Shown piece after piece: positions 44,423 to 53,139 of a stretch of 64,000 nucleotides of DNA (positions are counted from its first letter, which is position 1; each line of letters opens with the position of its first letter). Made by a program: the position numbers and the translations under genes. The notes beneath the pieces were generated by a model. The model searched no databases. It was given only the letters and a program-made list of their open reading frames with translations, and was not told where the DNA came from. The stretch covers positions 1-64,000 of the forward strand of contig CALLMH010000017.1 in assembly GCA_938007965.1 (NCBI GenBank), written 5' to 3'. The stretch comes from an uncultured Saprospiraceae bacterium (GTDB lineage Bacteria; Bacteroidota; Bacteroidia; Chitinophagales; Saprospiraceae).

Positions 44423-45694
44423 TTATTCTACCTCTATTAACTTATCAGAAATAAAATTTACACGAGGAGAACTCACCAGTAATGAGGACAATTTTAATAG
44501 ATCTAGATACGCCTCATAAATATCTTTTCTTTCTTCCATTAACTTACCTTCATATCTATTCATATTGTCTTTTATTTCCAATAATACCAAAGGTGACACA
44601 TTTCCGATTGATATATAGTTTTGATAGGTCTGATCAAGAGATTGGCTAGCTACCATTGATTTCAGATTTTCATACTGGATGATTGCTGATTCTAATTTTA
44701 GCTTAACAGATATCAGTTCACGCTCAAATTTTTCTGATTGAAGTATCTTTTTATACTTACTATCCAAGACATCCAAAGCGGCTTCATTTTTCTTTGCTTT
44801 ATTGGTTGACTTATTTGGTAGGTTTATACTCGTACTGAAGGCTAATTCATTCTGAAAGACCACATCATTATCTGATTGGTATCGTACTTGAACCCACTGT
44901 AGCCATTTATTCGTTTCGGCTTCCTCCAATTCATATTCGGCTTTGGCCATGGACTCTTCAGCTGAAGCTATCTTCAAAGAAACCGAGGCTTGACCGCTTA
45001 GAATATATGTATCCATTACATTCTTTATCGTAGATATGGATATAATATCGTCAAAGTTTATTTCACTTCTCCCGCCATTCGATCTATCAAACAAGATTGA
45101 ATCGAGGATTCTGATCGACTGATCTAACTGCACCGAATCACTCATCGCAGAGATAATATCATCTTGATTGGACAGCCAATTTTCTATACTTACATTATCA
45201 GACTGAGCAAGCAGCTTATTCAATATCATCTTTCTATCTCTGAGGATAATTAGTTTTTCTTTTACTATATCCAACTCCCGCTCATAAAAATAGTAATCAA
45301 TTAACTTACGATAAACCCCTTCTACTCTTTCACCTATATACTCTTCTTGTTTGTATTTATAGACTAATTGATTTGTTGCCAGGACTTTATCGTACGCCTT
45401 TCGTTCGTCTCGGCTATTAAGGTCAAATCTTATCAGATACTCTTGCTGGTCGAATACAAATTCATCAGTCTCTGTTCTGATTTCCATACTTTCCACTATA
45501 GGTATACCGCCGCCTTTCTCATCGAGAAACTTTAGGTTTTCTGAGAACATTAGCGACTGGTTGTCTAGTGTGCCAGCGATAATATCTGAGGTAGATAAGC
45601 TCAACTGAGCATAAGAAACACATCCAGATGAAAGTAGAATCAAAAGAATATAAACACTTCGATAATGATATAGTAAAGCCGACCTCAATCTCAT
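44423..45694 (-). CDS. TolC-like outer-membrane efflux protein
   Basis: Third gene of the DUF4956-HlyD operon. 423 residues with a signal peptide (YILLILLSSGCVSYAQ; the Cys could make it a lipoprotein). The rest is mostly long helices with heptad-like spacing, and two related halves (about 100-200 and 240-420), the architecture of TolC/outer-membrane factor proteins; LLKLSSLL near the end is also typical. Its start overlaps the HlyD stop by four bases, so translation is coupled. I infer an outer-membrane channel; identity to TolC is too low to judge by eye. Confidence 0.65.
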   Translation of the reverse strand: MRLRSALLYHYRSVYILLILLSSGCVSYAQLSLSTSDIIAGTLDNQSLMFSENLKFLDEKGGGIPIVESMEIRTETDEFVFDQQEYLIRFDLNSRDERKAYDKVLATNQLVYKYKQEEYIGERVEGVYRKLIDYYFYERELDIVKEKLIILRDRKMILNKLLAQSDNVSIENWLSNQDDIISAMSDSVQLDQSIRILDSILFDRSNGGRSEINFDDIISISTIKNVMDTYILSGQASVSLKIASAEESMAKAEYELEEAETNKWLQWVQVRYQSDNDVVFQNELAFSTSINLPNKSTNKAKKNEAALDVLDSKYKKILQSEKFERELISVKLKLESAIIQYENLKSMVASQSLDQTYQNYISIGNVSPLVLLEIKDNMNRYEGKLMEERKDIYEAYLDLLKLSSLLVSSPRVNFISDKLIEVE

Positions 45695-46776
45695 TTTGAT
45701 ATAGGTTTCGTATTGGCGCCTTTTGAATTTCTATTTTTAGAGGACAATAACTCTTCTAAAGAATTCGCAGAAGTATCTCCGTTGGATATATTGAGTATCA
45801 CTTTTTCTTTTTGAAGAAAACTATTACTCTCTGGAATTTCAATAATCACCTCTCTACCGTATGTTTTGAAATCTGCCATTTTTCGCAATCTTTCAGGTAT
45901 TTCTACTATTCTAGATCCTAGGCCTATGACTACTCCTGTTACTTTTATTTTGGGATGAAGCGTAGAGGCGACTTCTAGTCTATCTCCTACTGCAACTTCG
46001 AGTATCATACTTTCGTGTACGAAGCCTTTTACCTGTGTAGGATTATGCTTATACAAATCCAATAATGATGAAAAAGCGGATATATTCTCTCCCTCTTTGC
46101 AAGATACTGTTCCTACCAGACCATCAAACGGCGCATAGATGGATAACTTATCTTCCATCATTTTAAAGTGATTTAACTCTGAGGAGATATTCTTTGATTT
46201 CAGTTTTCCGGGAAGGGTGATTGTTTTCAAAATTTCATTTTGCTCATTCACTTCTCTTTCTAGCGTCGTAGCAGCATCTCGAAGACTATTCCTCAGGAAA
46301 TCCAACTTAACTTCATCCGGAGACTTATATTCTTTATCATTACTTTCTATGGACTTCAATCCCTCATAAAGTGATTTATTAAGCTCAATCTCTTTTTCTA
46401 GTTCCAATATATCGCTTCTCAGTTCGCTCATCTTTGCCTCCTTTGATGCTTGGATTTGACGTATTTTGTTATTTATTTCTATAATTTTTGTTTGATTATT
46501 GACTGATATCGATTCTCTCGTTACTTCCAATTCATCGAGTTTCAGACCGATCTCCTCGTCTATGACTTCTAGAAGGAGGTCTCCTTTTCTTATTTCCTGA
46601 CCATTATTTACATGGATCTTAGATATTAAAACATCTCTATCATGACTAATCTCCGTCTGTTTATTTTCTGCAAAACCATAGAAATAGGCAGATTCTGACT
46701 GGAAAGTCATAGTAAGATAACTCAGCAATAACAGCATCAAGAATCCGATCACATATATAAAATTGTATCTTTTCAT
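45691..46776 (-). CDS. HlyD/membrane-fusion family protein
   Basis: Periplasmic adaptor of 361 residues. One N-terminal membrane helix (about 7-24). Residues of about 45-75 (ISHDRDVLISKIHVNNGQEIRKGDLLLEVIDEE) form the first lipoyl half, a long charged coiled coil of about 110 residues follows, and the second lipoyl half is about 212-235 (SIYAPFDGLVGTVSCKEGENI). A beta-barrel (VKGFVHESMILEVAVGDRLEV) follows. This is the standard membrane-fusion layout. It lies between a DUF4956 protein and a TolC-like protein, with 5 and -4 base junctions. Confidence 0.88.
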   Translation of the reverse strand: MKRYNFIYVIGFLMLLLLSYLTMTFQSESAYFYGFAENKQTEISHDRDVLISKIHVNNGQEIRKGDLLLEVIDEEIGLKLDELEVTRESISVNNQTKIIEINNKIRQIQASKEAKMSELRSDILELEKEIELNKSLYEGLKSIESNDKEYKSPDEVKLDFLRNSLRDAATTLEREVNEQNEILKTITLPGKLKSKNISSELNHFKMMEDKLSIYAPFDGLVGTVSCKEGENISAFSSLLDLYKHNPTQVKGFVHESMILEVAVGDRLEVASTLHPKIKVTGVVIGLGSRIVEIPERLRKMADFKTYGREVIIEIPESNSFLQKEKVILNISNGDTSANSLEELLSSKNRNSKGANTKPISK

Positions 46777-46781
46777 ATTGA

Positions 46782-47480
46782 TTATATAGTGTCTATTCTT
46801 TTATTTTCTATTACAAGACTACCTACAGCTACGCCGTATAGATCGTCTAAGTCATCCATCAATTCCTGAGCGGCATACGAATCTTTCAATTTTATTCTAT
46901 AATCATAGTTGATCAAGTGTGCCTTCTTGCTTGACCCCGCTCCGAACTCCTTTTTAGAAACTGCAAACCTAGAGCAGTGTTTTGCCAATACTGATTCAAG
47001 TGCCTTTCTATTGCCATCGACCTTATAAAATTTAATTTTCAGACTTCCGAATAGCTTTTCCTTTTCACTAAATGATGAAAATCTAAGTAAGAATGCAGTA
47101 AGGCAAAAACCCAATGTTCCAAAAATCGCTACTGTAAATCCCATTACGCCGCATGCTATACCTGCAGCAATGGATCCAAACATAAAAACTATATTTCTCG
47201 GATCCTGTATCGTAGTTCGAAATCTAATAATGGACAATGCTCCAATCATCCCTAATCCCCTAGCCAGAGAATCCCCTATCGCCTGTATGACCATGGCCGC
47301 AACAACTGTAACTAAGATCAATGCCTGTAGAAAATTATCAGGACGATCTACATCTCTACTTGTCTTTTCGTACGTAAATGCGATCAAGATCCCTAATAAC
47401 ACCGCACATAACACTGTAAATATTATCGAAACTATCCCAGGATATTCTGAACTATATTGTAAGGAAGAAAGATCGAGCAT
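46782..47480 (-). CDS. DUF4956 inner-membrane protein
   Basis: Integral membrane protein of unknown function. The longest frame begins with TTG at 47495, but I prefer the ATG at 47480 (232 residues). Four or five helices lie in residues 10-137. The DUF4956 signature LSIIRFRTTIQDPRNIVFMF sits at about 86-105, before glycine-rich helices (GSIAAGIACGVMGF). A cytosolic alpha/beta domain of about 90 residues ends the protein. DUF4956 proteins are usually near VTC-type polyphosphate polymerase or CotH genes; here neither is present. It is the only integral inner-membrane partner of the HlyD/TolC-like pair. Confidence 0.85.
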   Translation of the reverse strand: MLDLSSLQYSSEYPGIVSIIFTVLCAVLLGILIAFTYEKTSRDVDRPDNFLQALILVTVVAAMVIQAIGDSLARGLGMIGALSIIRFRTTIQDPRNIVFMFGSIAAGIACGVMGFTVAIFGTLGFCLTAFLLRFSSFSEKEKLFGSLKIKFYKVDGNRKALESVLAKHCSRFAVSKKEFGAGSSKKAHLINYDYRIKLKDSYAAQELMDDLDDLYGVAVGSLVIENKRIDTI

Positions 47481-47729
47481 TAATACTATTTTCAATTTGG
47501 CGAATCATGCTTAAAAAAACAATCCGCTAAAGTTAAGATTAAATATAATCTATAAAAATCATCTATAGTGCTAAATGCTTGCAATAAAGCTCGAATTGTA
47601 ACCATTTGTCATGATCAAACTACAAAACTAAAAAATCGACCTACATACCAACCATTTTCTGTGATAAATTTGATTAGTACCTAAGCCGCGATTCGATTTG
47701 TCGAGATAGTGATTAGTGACCTATCAAAC

Positions 47730-48485
47730 TTAAATCTTAATAAACTTTATGGATTCTGAATTCGCCCCATTCAGATAGAGTATGTATATGCCCGATGCTA
47801 GAGATGTTACATCTAGGTCGACTTGATCTACATTATCGATTATCTGTGATACAATTGGGGAACCATCCATACGATAAATTCTCAATTGAGACATACCGCC
47901 ATTACTATCTAAGCCGCTCACTACTAGCCTATCCAGCACAGGATTATTTTGAAGACGTATATCACTAAGATATATTTCTTCGCTAGACACTAAGAATCCA
48001 CGTTCCTCAATCTGAAAACTGAAATCCGCTGCTACTCCCGATATATTATCGCCATCTTCTAGTACGATCTCACTCCATGGATCATTTTCTGTAGTAAATA
48101 TATCATTCGTTTTTCCATCTACATCAGAGACGATGGTAAGCGTAAACCATGTTTCATTGGAAGAAACATCTACAGGCTGAGTGTCCGCCGGGGTCCAAAG
48201 GCTATTCAATGTTTGACTTTGGTTAAAGATATTGTGCGGAATATTGTCAAAAGGCGACCCCTCATTAATCTCTAATATTTGAGCATTTTCAAAATTTAAT
48301 CTAAACTGCCATGCGACTATCCCGTCTAACTGATCCGACCATACGTCGAGTGTAAATTCTTCTCCAGCCGAAAAACTCTTTTCTTCGATGAACATTTGTA
48401 TCGCTGTCGCTCCTATAGTATCAGGCTCCTGACTATACAGAGAAGTCGAAACTAGTAAGAGTACGTAAAATAATAATTTTCTCAT
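47730..48485 (-). CDS. T9SS-secreted cohesin-like protein
   Basis: Predicted secreted protein. I place the start at the ATG at 48485 (signal peptide MRKLLFYVLLLVSTSLYSQ), not at the first Met of the longer frame. The body (TAIQMFIEEKSFSAGEEFTLDVWSD ... IVAWQFRLNFENAQILEIN ... WFTLTIVSD) has the beta-sandwich pattern of a cohesin/dockerin-binding-like module, and SDVDGKTNDIF is a calcium-loop-like turn. The end (NPVLDRLVVSGLDSNG ... YILYLNGANSESIKFIKI) is a T9SS type A sorting domain. Function unknown; no matching dockerin protein is in the window. Confidence 0.78.
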   Translation of the reverse strand: MRKLLFYVLLLVSTSLYSQEPDTIGATAIQMFIEEKSFSAGEEFTLDVWSDQLDGIVAWQFRLNFENAQILEINEGSPFDNIPHNIFNQSQTLNSLWTPADTQPVDVSSNETWFTLTIVSDVDGKTNDIFTTENDPWSEIVLEDGDNISGVAADFSFQIEERGFLVSSEEIYLSDIRLQNNPVLDRLVVSGLDSNGGMSQLRIYRMDGSPIVSQIIDNVDQVDLDVTSLASGIYILYLNGANSESIKFIKI

Positions 48486-48656
48486 TTTTGCAGTTTTGAT
48501 TAAGTACGAATGGATGATCAACTCGTTATATTTATTTATGATATTGCAAAGATATGGTAAAACTACTCCACAAATCATAACAAAAATGATAATTTGTTTA
48601 TCAAAAAACAAACTTCACCTGAAACTATCTTACTGAATATCAAATAAATACAAACC

Positions 48657-48688
48657 AAAAAAGCATAATCAAGTGAATGATTGTGCCT
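48657..48688 (-). terminator. Intrinsic terminator of hppD
   Basis: Minus strand: AGGCACAATCA (48688-48678) pairs with TGATTATGCTT (48671-48661) with one mismatch and one G-U, loop of six, then T tract reaching 48657. Confidence 0.65.
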
Positions 48689-48713
48689 TCTTTATTAATT
48701 AGTCTGATAATAT

Positions 48714-49844
48714 TTATAGTGTCCCTCTCAGCTCTTGTTCCCGTTCTATAGCTTCGAATAATGCCTTGAAATTTCCTTTTCCAAAAGAGGTAGCTCCTTT
48801 TCTTTGTATTATCTCAAAAAACATCGTCGGCCTAGGATTTACAGTCTTTGTGAATATCTGTAAAAGATACCCTTCATCATCTCGATCTACGAGTATGCCG
48901 AGATCTTTAAGCGGTACGAGATCTTCGTCTATCTCCCCTACTCTATCTAATAATGTATCATAATATGTTGATGGGATATTCAAAAACTCTACCCCTCTAT
49001 CTCGCAGTGCTGTCACTGTTTCTATGATATTGTCCGTATTCAAAGCTATGTGTTGCACGCCCGCACCTTCATAGAATTCGAGGTACTCATCAACTTGTGA
49101 TTTTTTCAATCCTTCGGCAGGTTCATTGATTGGAAATTTGATCCTTCCATTACCATTACTCATGACCTTACTCATGAGTGCTGTGAATTCTGTAGATATA
49201 TCTTTATCATCGAAAGAGAGGATTTGTTTGAATCCCATCACGTCTTCATAGAACTTTACCCATTTGTTCATATCACCTAGCTCTACATTGCCGACCATAT
49301 GATCGACAAACTTCAGCCCCGTCGGTTCGGCCTCATATCTAGGAGACCACTTCTCATACCCAGGTAAAAACGTGCCATGATAATCTTTTCGCTCTACAAA
49401 TATATGCACCACCTCTCCATAAGTATAGATACCTGATCTTATGACTCTACCGTCTTTATCCTCTTCTATCGTTGGTTCCATATAAGATTTTGCACCTCGG
49501 CTTATTGCATCATTGTAAGCTTTGGTCGCGTCTTCTACCCAGAGAGCATTCACTTTCACACCGTCTCCGTGCGCATCGATATGCCTTCCGATATCAGATC
49601 CACTCCTTAGCGGAGTCGTAAATACCAACCGAATCTTATCTTGCACTACTACATATGACTCCCTATCTGTCACTCCGGTCTCTAGACCCGCATAGGCCAA
49701 ACTTTGAAATCCAAAAGCAGTCTTGTAATAATATGCCGCTTGCTTAGAATTACTTACATATAACTCTATATAATCAGTCCCATTTATAGGCATGATATCA
49801 GCATCTTGTGCTTGGACTTTAGGCTCTTGTGTTAGGTGATTCAT
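48714..49844 (-). CDS. hppD: 4-Hydroxyphenylpyruvate dioxygenase
   Basis: Non-haem Fe(II) enzyme converting 4-hydroxyphenylpyruvate to homogentisate in tyrosine catabolism. 376 residues, two-domain vicinal-oxygen-chelate fold. The iron ligands are His182 (KFVDHMVGNV), His265 (VQHIALNTD) and Glu344 (FFEIIQRKG). The C-terminal GKGNFKALFEAIEREQ closes the active site. Its own promoter lies at 49930-49960. Together with fahA and hmgA it makes the route to fumarate and acetoacetate; no maleylacetoacetate isomerase gene is seen in this window. Confidence 0.96.
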   Translation of the reverse strand: MNHLTQEPKVQAQDADIMPINGTDYIELYVSNSKQAAYYYKTAFGFQSLAYAGLETGVTDRESYVVVQDKIRLVFTTPLRSGSDIGRHIDAHGDGVKVNALWVEDATKAYNDAISRGAKSYMEPTIEEDKDGRVIRSGIYTYGEVVHIFVERKDYHGTFLPGYEKWSPRYEAEPTGLKFVDHMVGNVELGDMNKWVKFYEDVMGFKQILSFDDKDISTEFTALMSKVMSNGNGRIKFPINEPAEGLKKSQVDEYLEFYEGAGVQHIALNTDNIIETVTALRDRGVEFLNIPSTYYDTLLDRVGEIDEDLVPLKDLGILVDRDDEGYLLQIFTKTVNPRPTMFFEIIQRKGATSFGKGNFKALFEAIEREQELRGTL

Positions 49845-49905
49845 TATTTTATTTAATTAAAATTAAAAATATAGATATTGACATCAATAGTAAAACTTCA
49901 GTAAC

Positions 49906-49960
49906 TTGCCTTGACAAATATTGCTTATGCAAATATAATTCAAATTCGAAGAAACCACAA
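49906..49960 (-). promoter_or_regulatory. hppD promoter and candidate operator
   Basis: Minus strand: TTG (49960-49958), 20 bases, TATATTTG (49937-49930). A 12-mer TTGCCTTGACAA (plus strand, 49906-49917) lies near the start of transcription; TTGCATTGACAA occurs at the hmgA start site. A palindrome TTGCTTATGCAA overlaps the -7 end (49921-49932). Confidence 0.6.
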
Positions 49961-49997
49961 GTGATTTTAGCACCAGATACTAAACCTATTGAGATTT

Positions 49998-50438
49998 CTA
50001 TTCATACCTTTCAAAATTACCAAATACCGTATCAAGAATCCTCGTAAAATCCTCATAATCTGAATCAGTTAAGCCGTCCCATGATAGATCTCTCAACTTG
50101 TCTACTTCAGCCTGGCATCTTAATATCAGTTCTTTTCCAGATTCTGTTACACTTATTGATGTTTTTCTTCGGTCACCTTGTTCTCCGATTCTATCGACTA
50201 ATCCTTTCTTTACCAGATTGTCTATGATTCTAGATATCGTAGGTGCATTCTTGAAGCTCAATTGGCCGATCGCCTTTTGAGACATCGTTCCATTTTTATT
50301 GACCGTATCTATCACGATCCATTGTTCTGGAGTGATGTCTACTTCTAAATTTTTGAATGCTTTCGTAAAACTCAATTTTGCTATACGAGTTGTACGCTCC
50401 AACAAAAAACCGATTCTCTTATTAGTGTGATCTCCCAT
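49998..50438 (-). CDS. MarR-family transcriptional regulator
   Basis: Homodimeric winged-helix regulator, 146 residues. Helix-turn-helix at about residues 50-80 (MSQKAIGQLSFKNAPTISRIIDNLVKKG), then the wing (DRIGEQGDRRKTSISVTESGKEL), then dimerisation helices. Only 2 bases separate it from the fahA stop, so it is co-transcribed with fahA; hppD lies downstream. A regulator of the homogentisate route, perhaps sensing an aromatic intermediate, is the natural inference from position. Confidence 0.9.
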   Translation of the reverse strand: MGDHTNKRIGFLLERTTRIAKLSFTKAFKNLEVDITPEQWIVIDTVNKNGTMSQKAIGQLSFKNAPTISRIIDNLVKKGLVDRIGEQGDRRKTSISVTESGKELILRCQAEVDKLRDLSWDGLTDSDYEDFTRILDTVFGNFERYE

Positions 50439-50440
50439 AA

Positions 50441-51676
50441 CTACAGTTTCGCCGGTAATATCTTAGCCGTGACTTCTCCAAATCCTACTCTCCTGCCGTC
50501 TTTAGCACAGAAGCCTCTCATCGTCACGGTATCGCCATCTTGAATAAATTTGCGTTCCTCTCCACCTTTTAAGGTTAGCGTCTTCTTACCCGCTTGTGTG
50601 ATTTCTAATAACGACCCATAAGAATGTTCATCCTTCCCACTAATAGTCCCTGATGCCATGAGATCCCCCACATTGACATTACATCCATTCACTGTATGGT
50701 GAGCAAGCTGTTGCAGTTGATTCCAATACATATACTTGTAGTTGGATTCGGAAATTACCGTCTCTTCGCTACCTTCTGGGGCAATGGTTACTTCAAGATT
50801 TACATCATAATTCTGATCTCCGTCATATGTAAGATATGGAAGTACAGCAGGATCTTGCACTGGACCGCTTACTCTGAAATAATCCAATGCCTCCATCGTG
50901 ACGACCCATGGAGCCAATGAACTCGCGAAACTCTTCCCTAAAAACGGTCCGAGTGGTACATACTCCCACTTCTGTATATCTCTAGCACTCCAATCGTTGA
51001 ATAGTGCCATTCCGAATATATATTCTTCCGCTTCATCTGTTGTGATTCGACTCCCTAAGTCACTCTTCTTTCCGATGACAAACCCCATCTCTAATTCGAA
51101 GTCAAGCAGTCGACAAGGACCAAATACTGGATCTCCGTCTGGCGGCTTGGTTTGACCTACTGGTCTATGGATCGGTTGACCACTGACGATGATAGACGAT
51201 GCTCTTCCATGATATCCGACTGGCAGATGCTTCCAATTGGGCAGCAGCGCATTTTCTGGATCTCTGAACAGCTTACCTACATTCGTCGCATGCTCGATAC
51301 TACTATAAAAATCTGTATAGTCTCGCACCAATACTGGCATGTGCATAGTCACACGCGACTGCTCGTAGAATGCATTAGGATTATCCTTCAGTATACTACT
51401 CTCATCGCACAGTTCTGATTGGATTCTCGTTCTGACTGCATTGGTAATCGACTTACCAAGGGCCATGAAGTCATTGATATATTGATTATCAAAAACCGCC
51501 GATGGTACGTCTATCCCCTCGAATATCCCCAATTCGTTAGTCGCCCTCAAATCGAGGACCTTGTCTCCTATCGCTATTCCCATTCTCACTCCACCGCCAT
51601 TGACGGAGAATATCCCGAATGGAATATTGAAAATACTGAAATCAGAATCCTCATTTATATTTATCCAACTTTTCAT
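50441..51676 (-). CDS. fahA: Fumarylacetoacetase
   Basis: Final step of tyrosine catabolism: hydrolyses fumarylacetoacetate to fumarate and acetoacetate. 411 residues. Metal and catalytic residues are recognisable: VRDYTDFYSSIEHATNVG (first Asp ligand and His), LLDFELEMGFVIG (Glu ligands), FNDWSARDIQKWEYVPLGPF (Asp ligand) and GKSFASS (Lys). The N-terminal SH3-like domain starts MKSWININEDSDFSIFNIPF. Follows hmgA by 210 bases on the same strand. Confidence 0.96.
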   Translation of the reverse strand: MKSWININEDSDFSIFNIPFGIFSVNGGGVRMGIAIGDKVLDLRATNELGIFEGIDVPSAVFDNQYINDFMALGKSITNAVRTRIQSELCDESSILKDNPNAFYEQSRVTMHMPVLVRDYTDFYSSIEHATNVGKLFRDPENALLPNWKHLPVGYHGRASSIIVSGQPIHRPVGQTKPPDGDPVFGPCRLLDFELEMGFVIGKKSDLGSRITTDEAEEYIFGMALFNDWSARDIQKWEYVPLGPFLGKSFASSLAPWVVTMEALDYFRVSGPVQDPAVLPYLTYDGDQNYDVNLEVTIAPEGSEETVISESNYKYMYWNQLQQLAHHTVNGCNVNVGDLMASGTISGKDEHSYGSLLEITQAGKKTLTLKGGEERKFIQDGDTVTMRGFCAKDGRRVGFGEVTAKILPAKL

Positions 51677-51886
51677 GTTTTTACATTTTTATAAAAAAGA
51701 CAGTCATCCTATCGGGTAATAGCATTTGGGTGCTTTTGCTTACAGTATGACAATCTGCCTTTTCTCATTTTTAGCTTATTACACTTCATTATGAAGCATG
51801 CTATTTATAATACACAATTAGAATATGTTCTTAGTCATAATCCTCAAAAAACAAATTCCAAGAATCAAACAATGCTCAAATATTTC

Positions 51887-53047
51887 TTAATGATCTAGCC
51901 ACGACTGATAATACTTACCATCATCAATATCTATGGCTGCCTTCGTAAGCATCAGCGGTCTGAATGTATCTATCATCACTGCAAGCTCTCCTGTTTCTTT
52001 CTTACCTATACTTCTCTCGTAAGCACCTGGATGAGGTCCGTGAGGTATACCGCCAGGATGTAAACTCATGTATCCCTGATCGATGTCATTTCTACTCATG
52101 AAATCACCGTCCACATAGTAGAGCATCTCATCAGAATCAATATTGCTATGATTATAAGGAGCTGGAATCGCCAATGGATGGTAATCATACAATCTCGGGC
52201 AGAACGAACATATCACGAATGCCGAAGTCTCAAAAGTCTGATGTACTGGTGGCGGCTGATGTACTCGACCCGTAATCGGCTCGAAATTGTGAATACTGAA
52301 TCCATATGGGAAGTTATATCCATCCCAACCTATCACGTCAAATGGATGAGACTTATACACGACCTCATGCATAGATCCCTGCTTCTTGATCTTCATCAGG
52401 AAATCGCCATACTCATCATGGGTCTCTAGGTCCTGAGGCAACTTCAAGTCACGCTCGCAGAACGGAGAGTGCTCTAGCAACTGCCCGAAATGGTTTCTAT
52501 ATCGCTTTGGTGTATATATCGGATGGAATGACTCGGCATATAGAATCCGATTCTCTTTCGTATCAAACTCTATCTGATAGATCATACCCCGAGGGATAAT
52601 CAGATAATCACCATATTCGAACTTGATTTTACCGAAGATAGTACGTAAGGTTCCCGTCCCTTTATGAATGAACAGCATCTCATCTGCATCGGCATTCTTG
52701 TAGAAATATTCAGTCAATGATCTACGTGGAGCTGCGACTCCGATATGTACATCATTATTGACCATTAAAGTGACCCGACTATCTAGAAAATCATCTTCAG
52801 CCTGCACATCGAATCCTACAAGCTTTCTGGCTTTCATATTGCGCTCTACAGCGATCTCGGGAGTCATATCTATCGGCTCTCCAACCTCGCTTATCATGGT
52901 CGGCCGATTCACATGATAAAGCAATGAGGACATCCCATCAAAGCCTATCGTTCCGAATAACTGCTCATAATACAGGTCTCCGTTTTCTTTGCGAAATTGA
53001 GTGTGACGCTTTGGTGGTATCTTTCCTAATTTGTGATATACAGGCAT
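51887..53047 (-). CDS. hmgA: Homogentisate 1,2-dioxygenase
   Basis: Opens the homogentisate ring to maleylacetoacetate; mononuclear iron enzyme of the cupin type. 386 residues, shorter than the animal enzyme and typical for Bacteroidota. Seen: RHTQFRKENGDLYYEQLFG near the start, PRGMIYQIEF, ESFHPIYTPKRYRN, GWDGYNFPYGFSIHNFEPI, VHQPPPVHQTFE, and LHPGGIPHGPHPGAYE, which carry the iron ligands. A strong promoter is upstream at 53088-53118. Confidence 0.95.
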   Translation of the reverse strand: MPVYHKLGKIPPKRHTQFRKENGDLYYEQLFGTIGFDGMSSLLYHVNRPTMISEVGEPIDMTPEIAVERNMKARKLVGFDVQAEDDFLDSRVTLMVNNDVHIGVAAPRRSLTEYFYKNADADEMLFIHKGTGTLRTIFGKIKFEYGDYLIIPRGMIYQIEFDTKENRILYAESFHPIYTPKRYRNHFGQLLEHSPFCERDLKLPQDLETHDEYGDFLMKIKKQGSMHEVVYKSHPFDVIGWDGYNFPYGFSIHNFEPITGRVHQPPPVHQTFETSAFVICSFCPRLYDYHPLAIPAPYNHSNIDSDEMLYYVDGDFMSRNDIDQGYMSLHPGGIPHGPHPGAYERSIGKKETGELAVMIDTFRPLMLTKAAIDIDDGKYYQSWLDH

Positions 53048-53075
53048 GCTTATTATTTAGTTCGATTTAGAATAA

Positions 53076-53118
53076 TTGCATTGACAACAAATATAGAAAT
53101 ATAAATGTTCTATAACAA
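53076..53118 (-). promoter_or_regulatory. hmgA promoter and candidate operator
   Basis: Minus strand: TTG (53118-53116), 20 bases, TATATTTG (53095-53088), a textbook Bacteroidota promoter. TTGCATTGACAA (plus strand 53076-53087) abuts the -7 box at the predicted start and matches the hppD 12-mer at 11 of 12 positions. Confidence 0.7.
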
Positions 53119-53139
53119 ACTACTAAATCAAAAAGAAAT

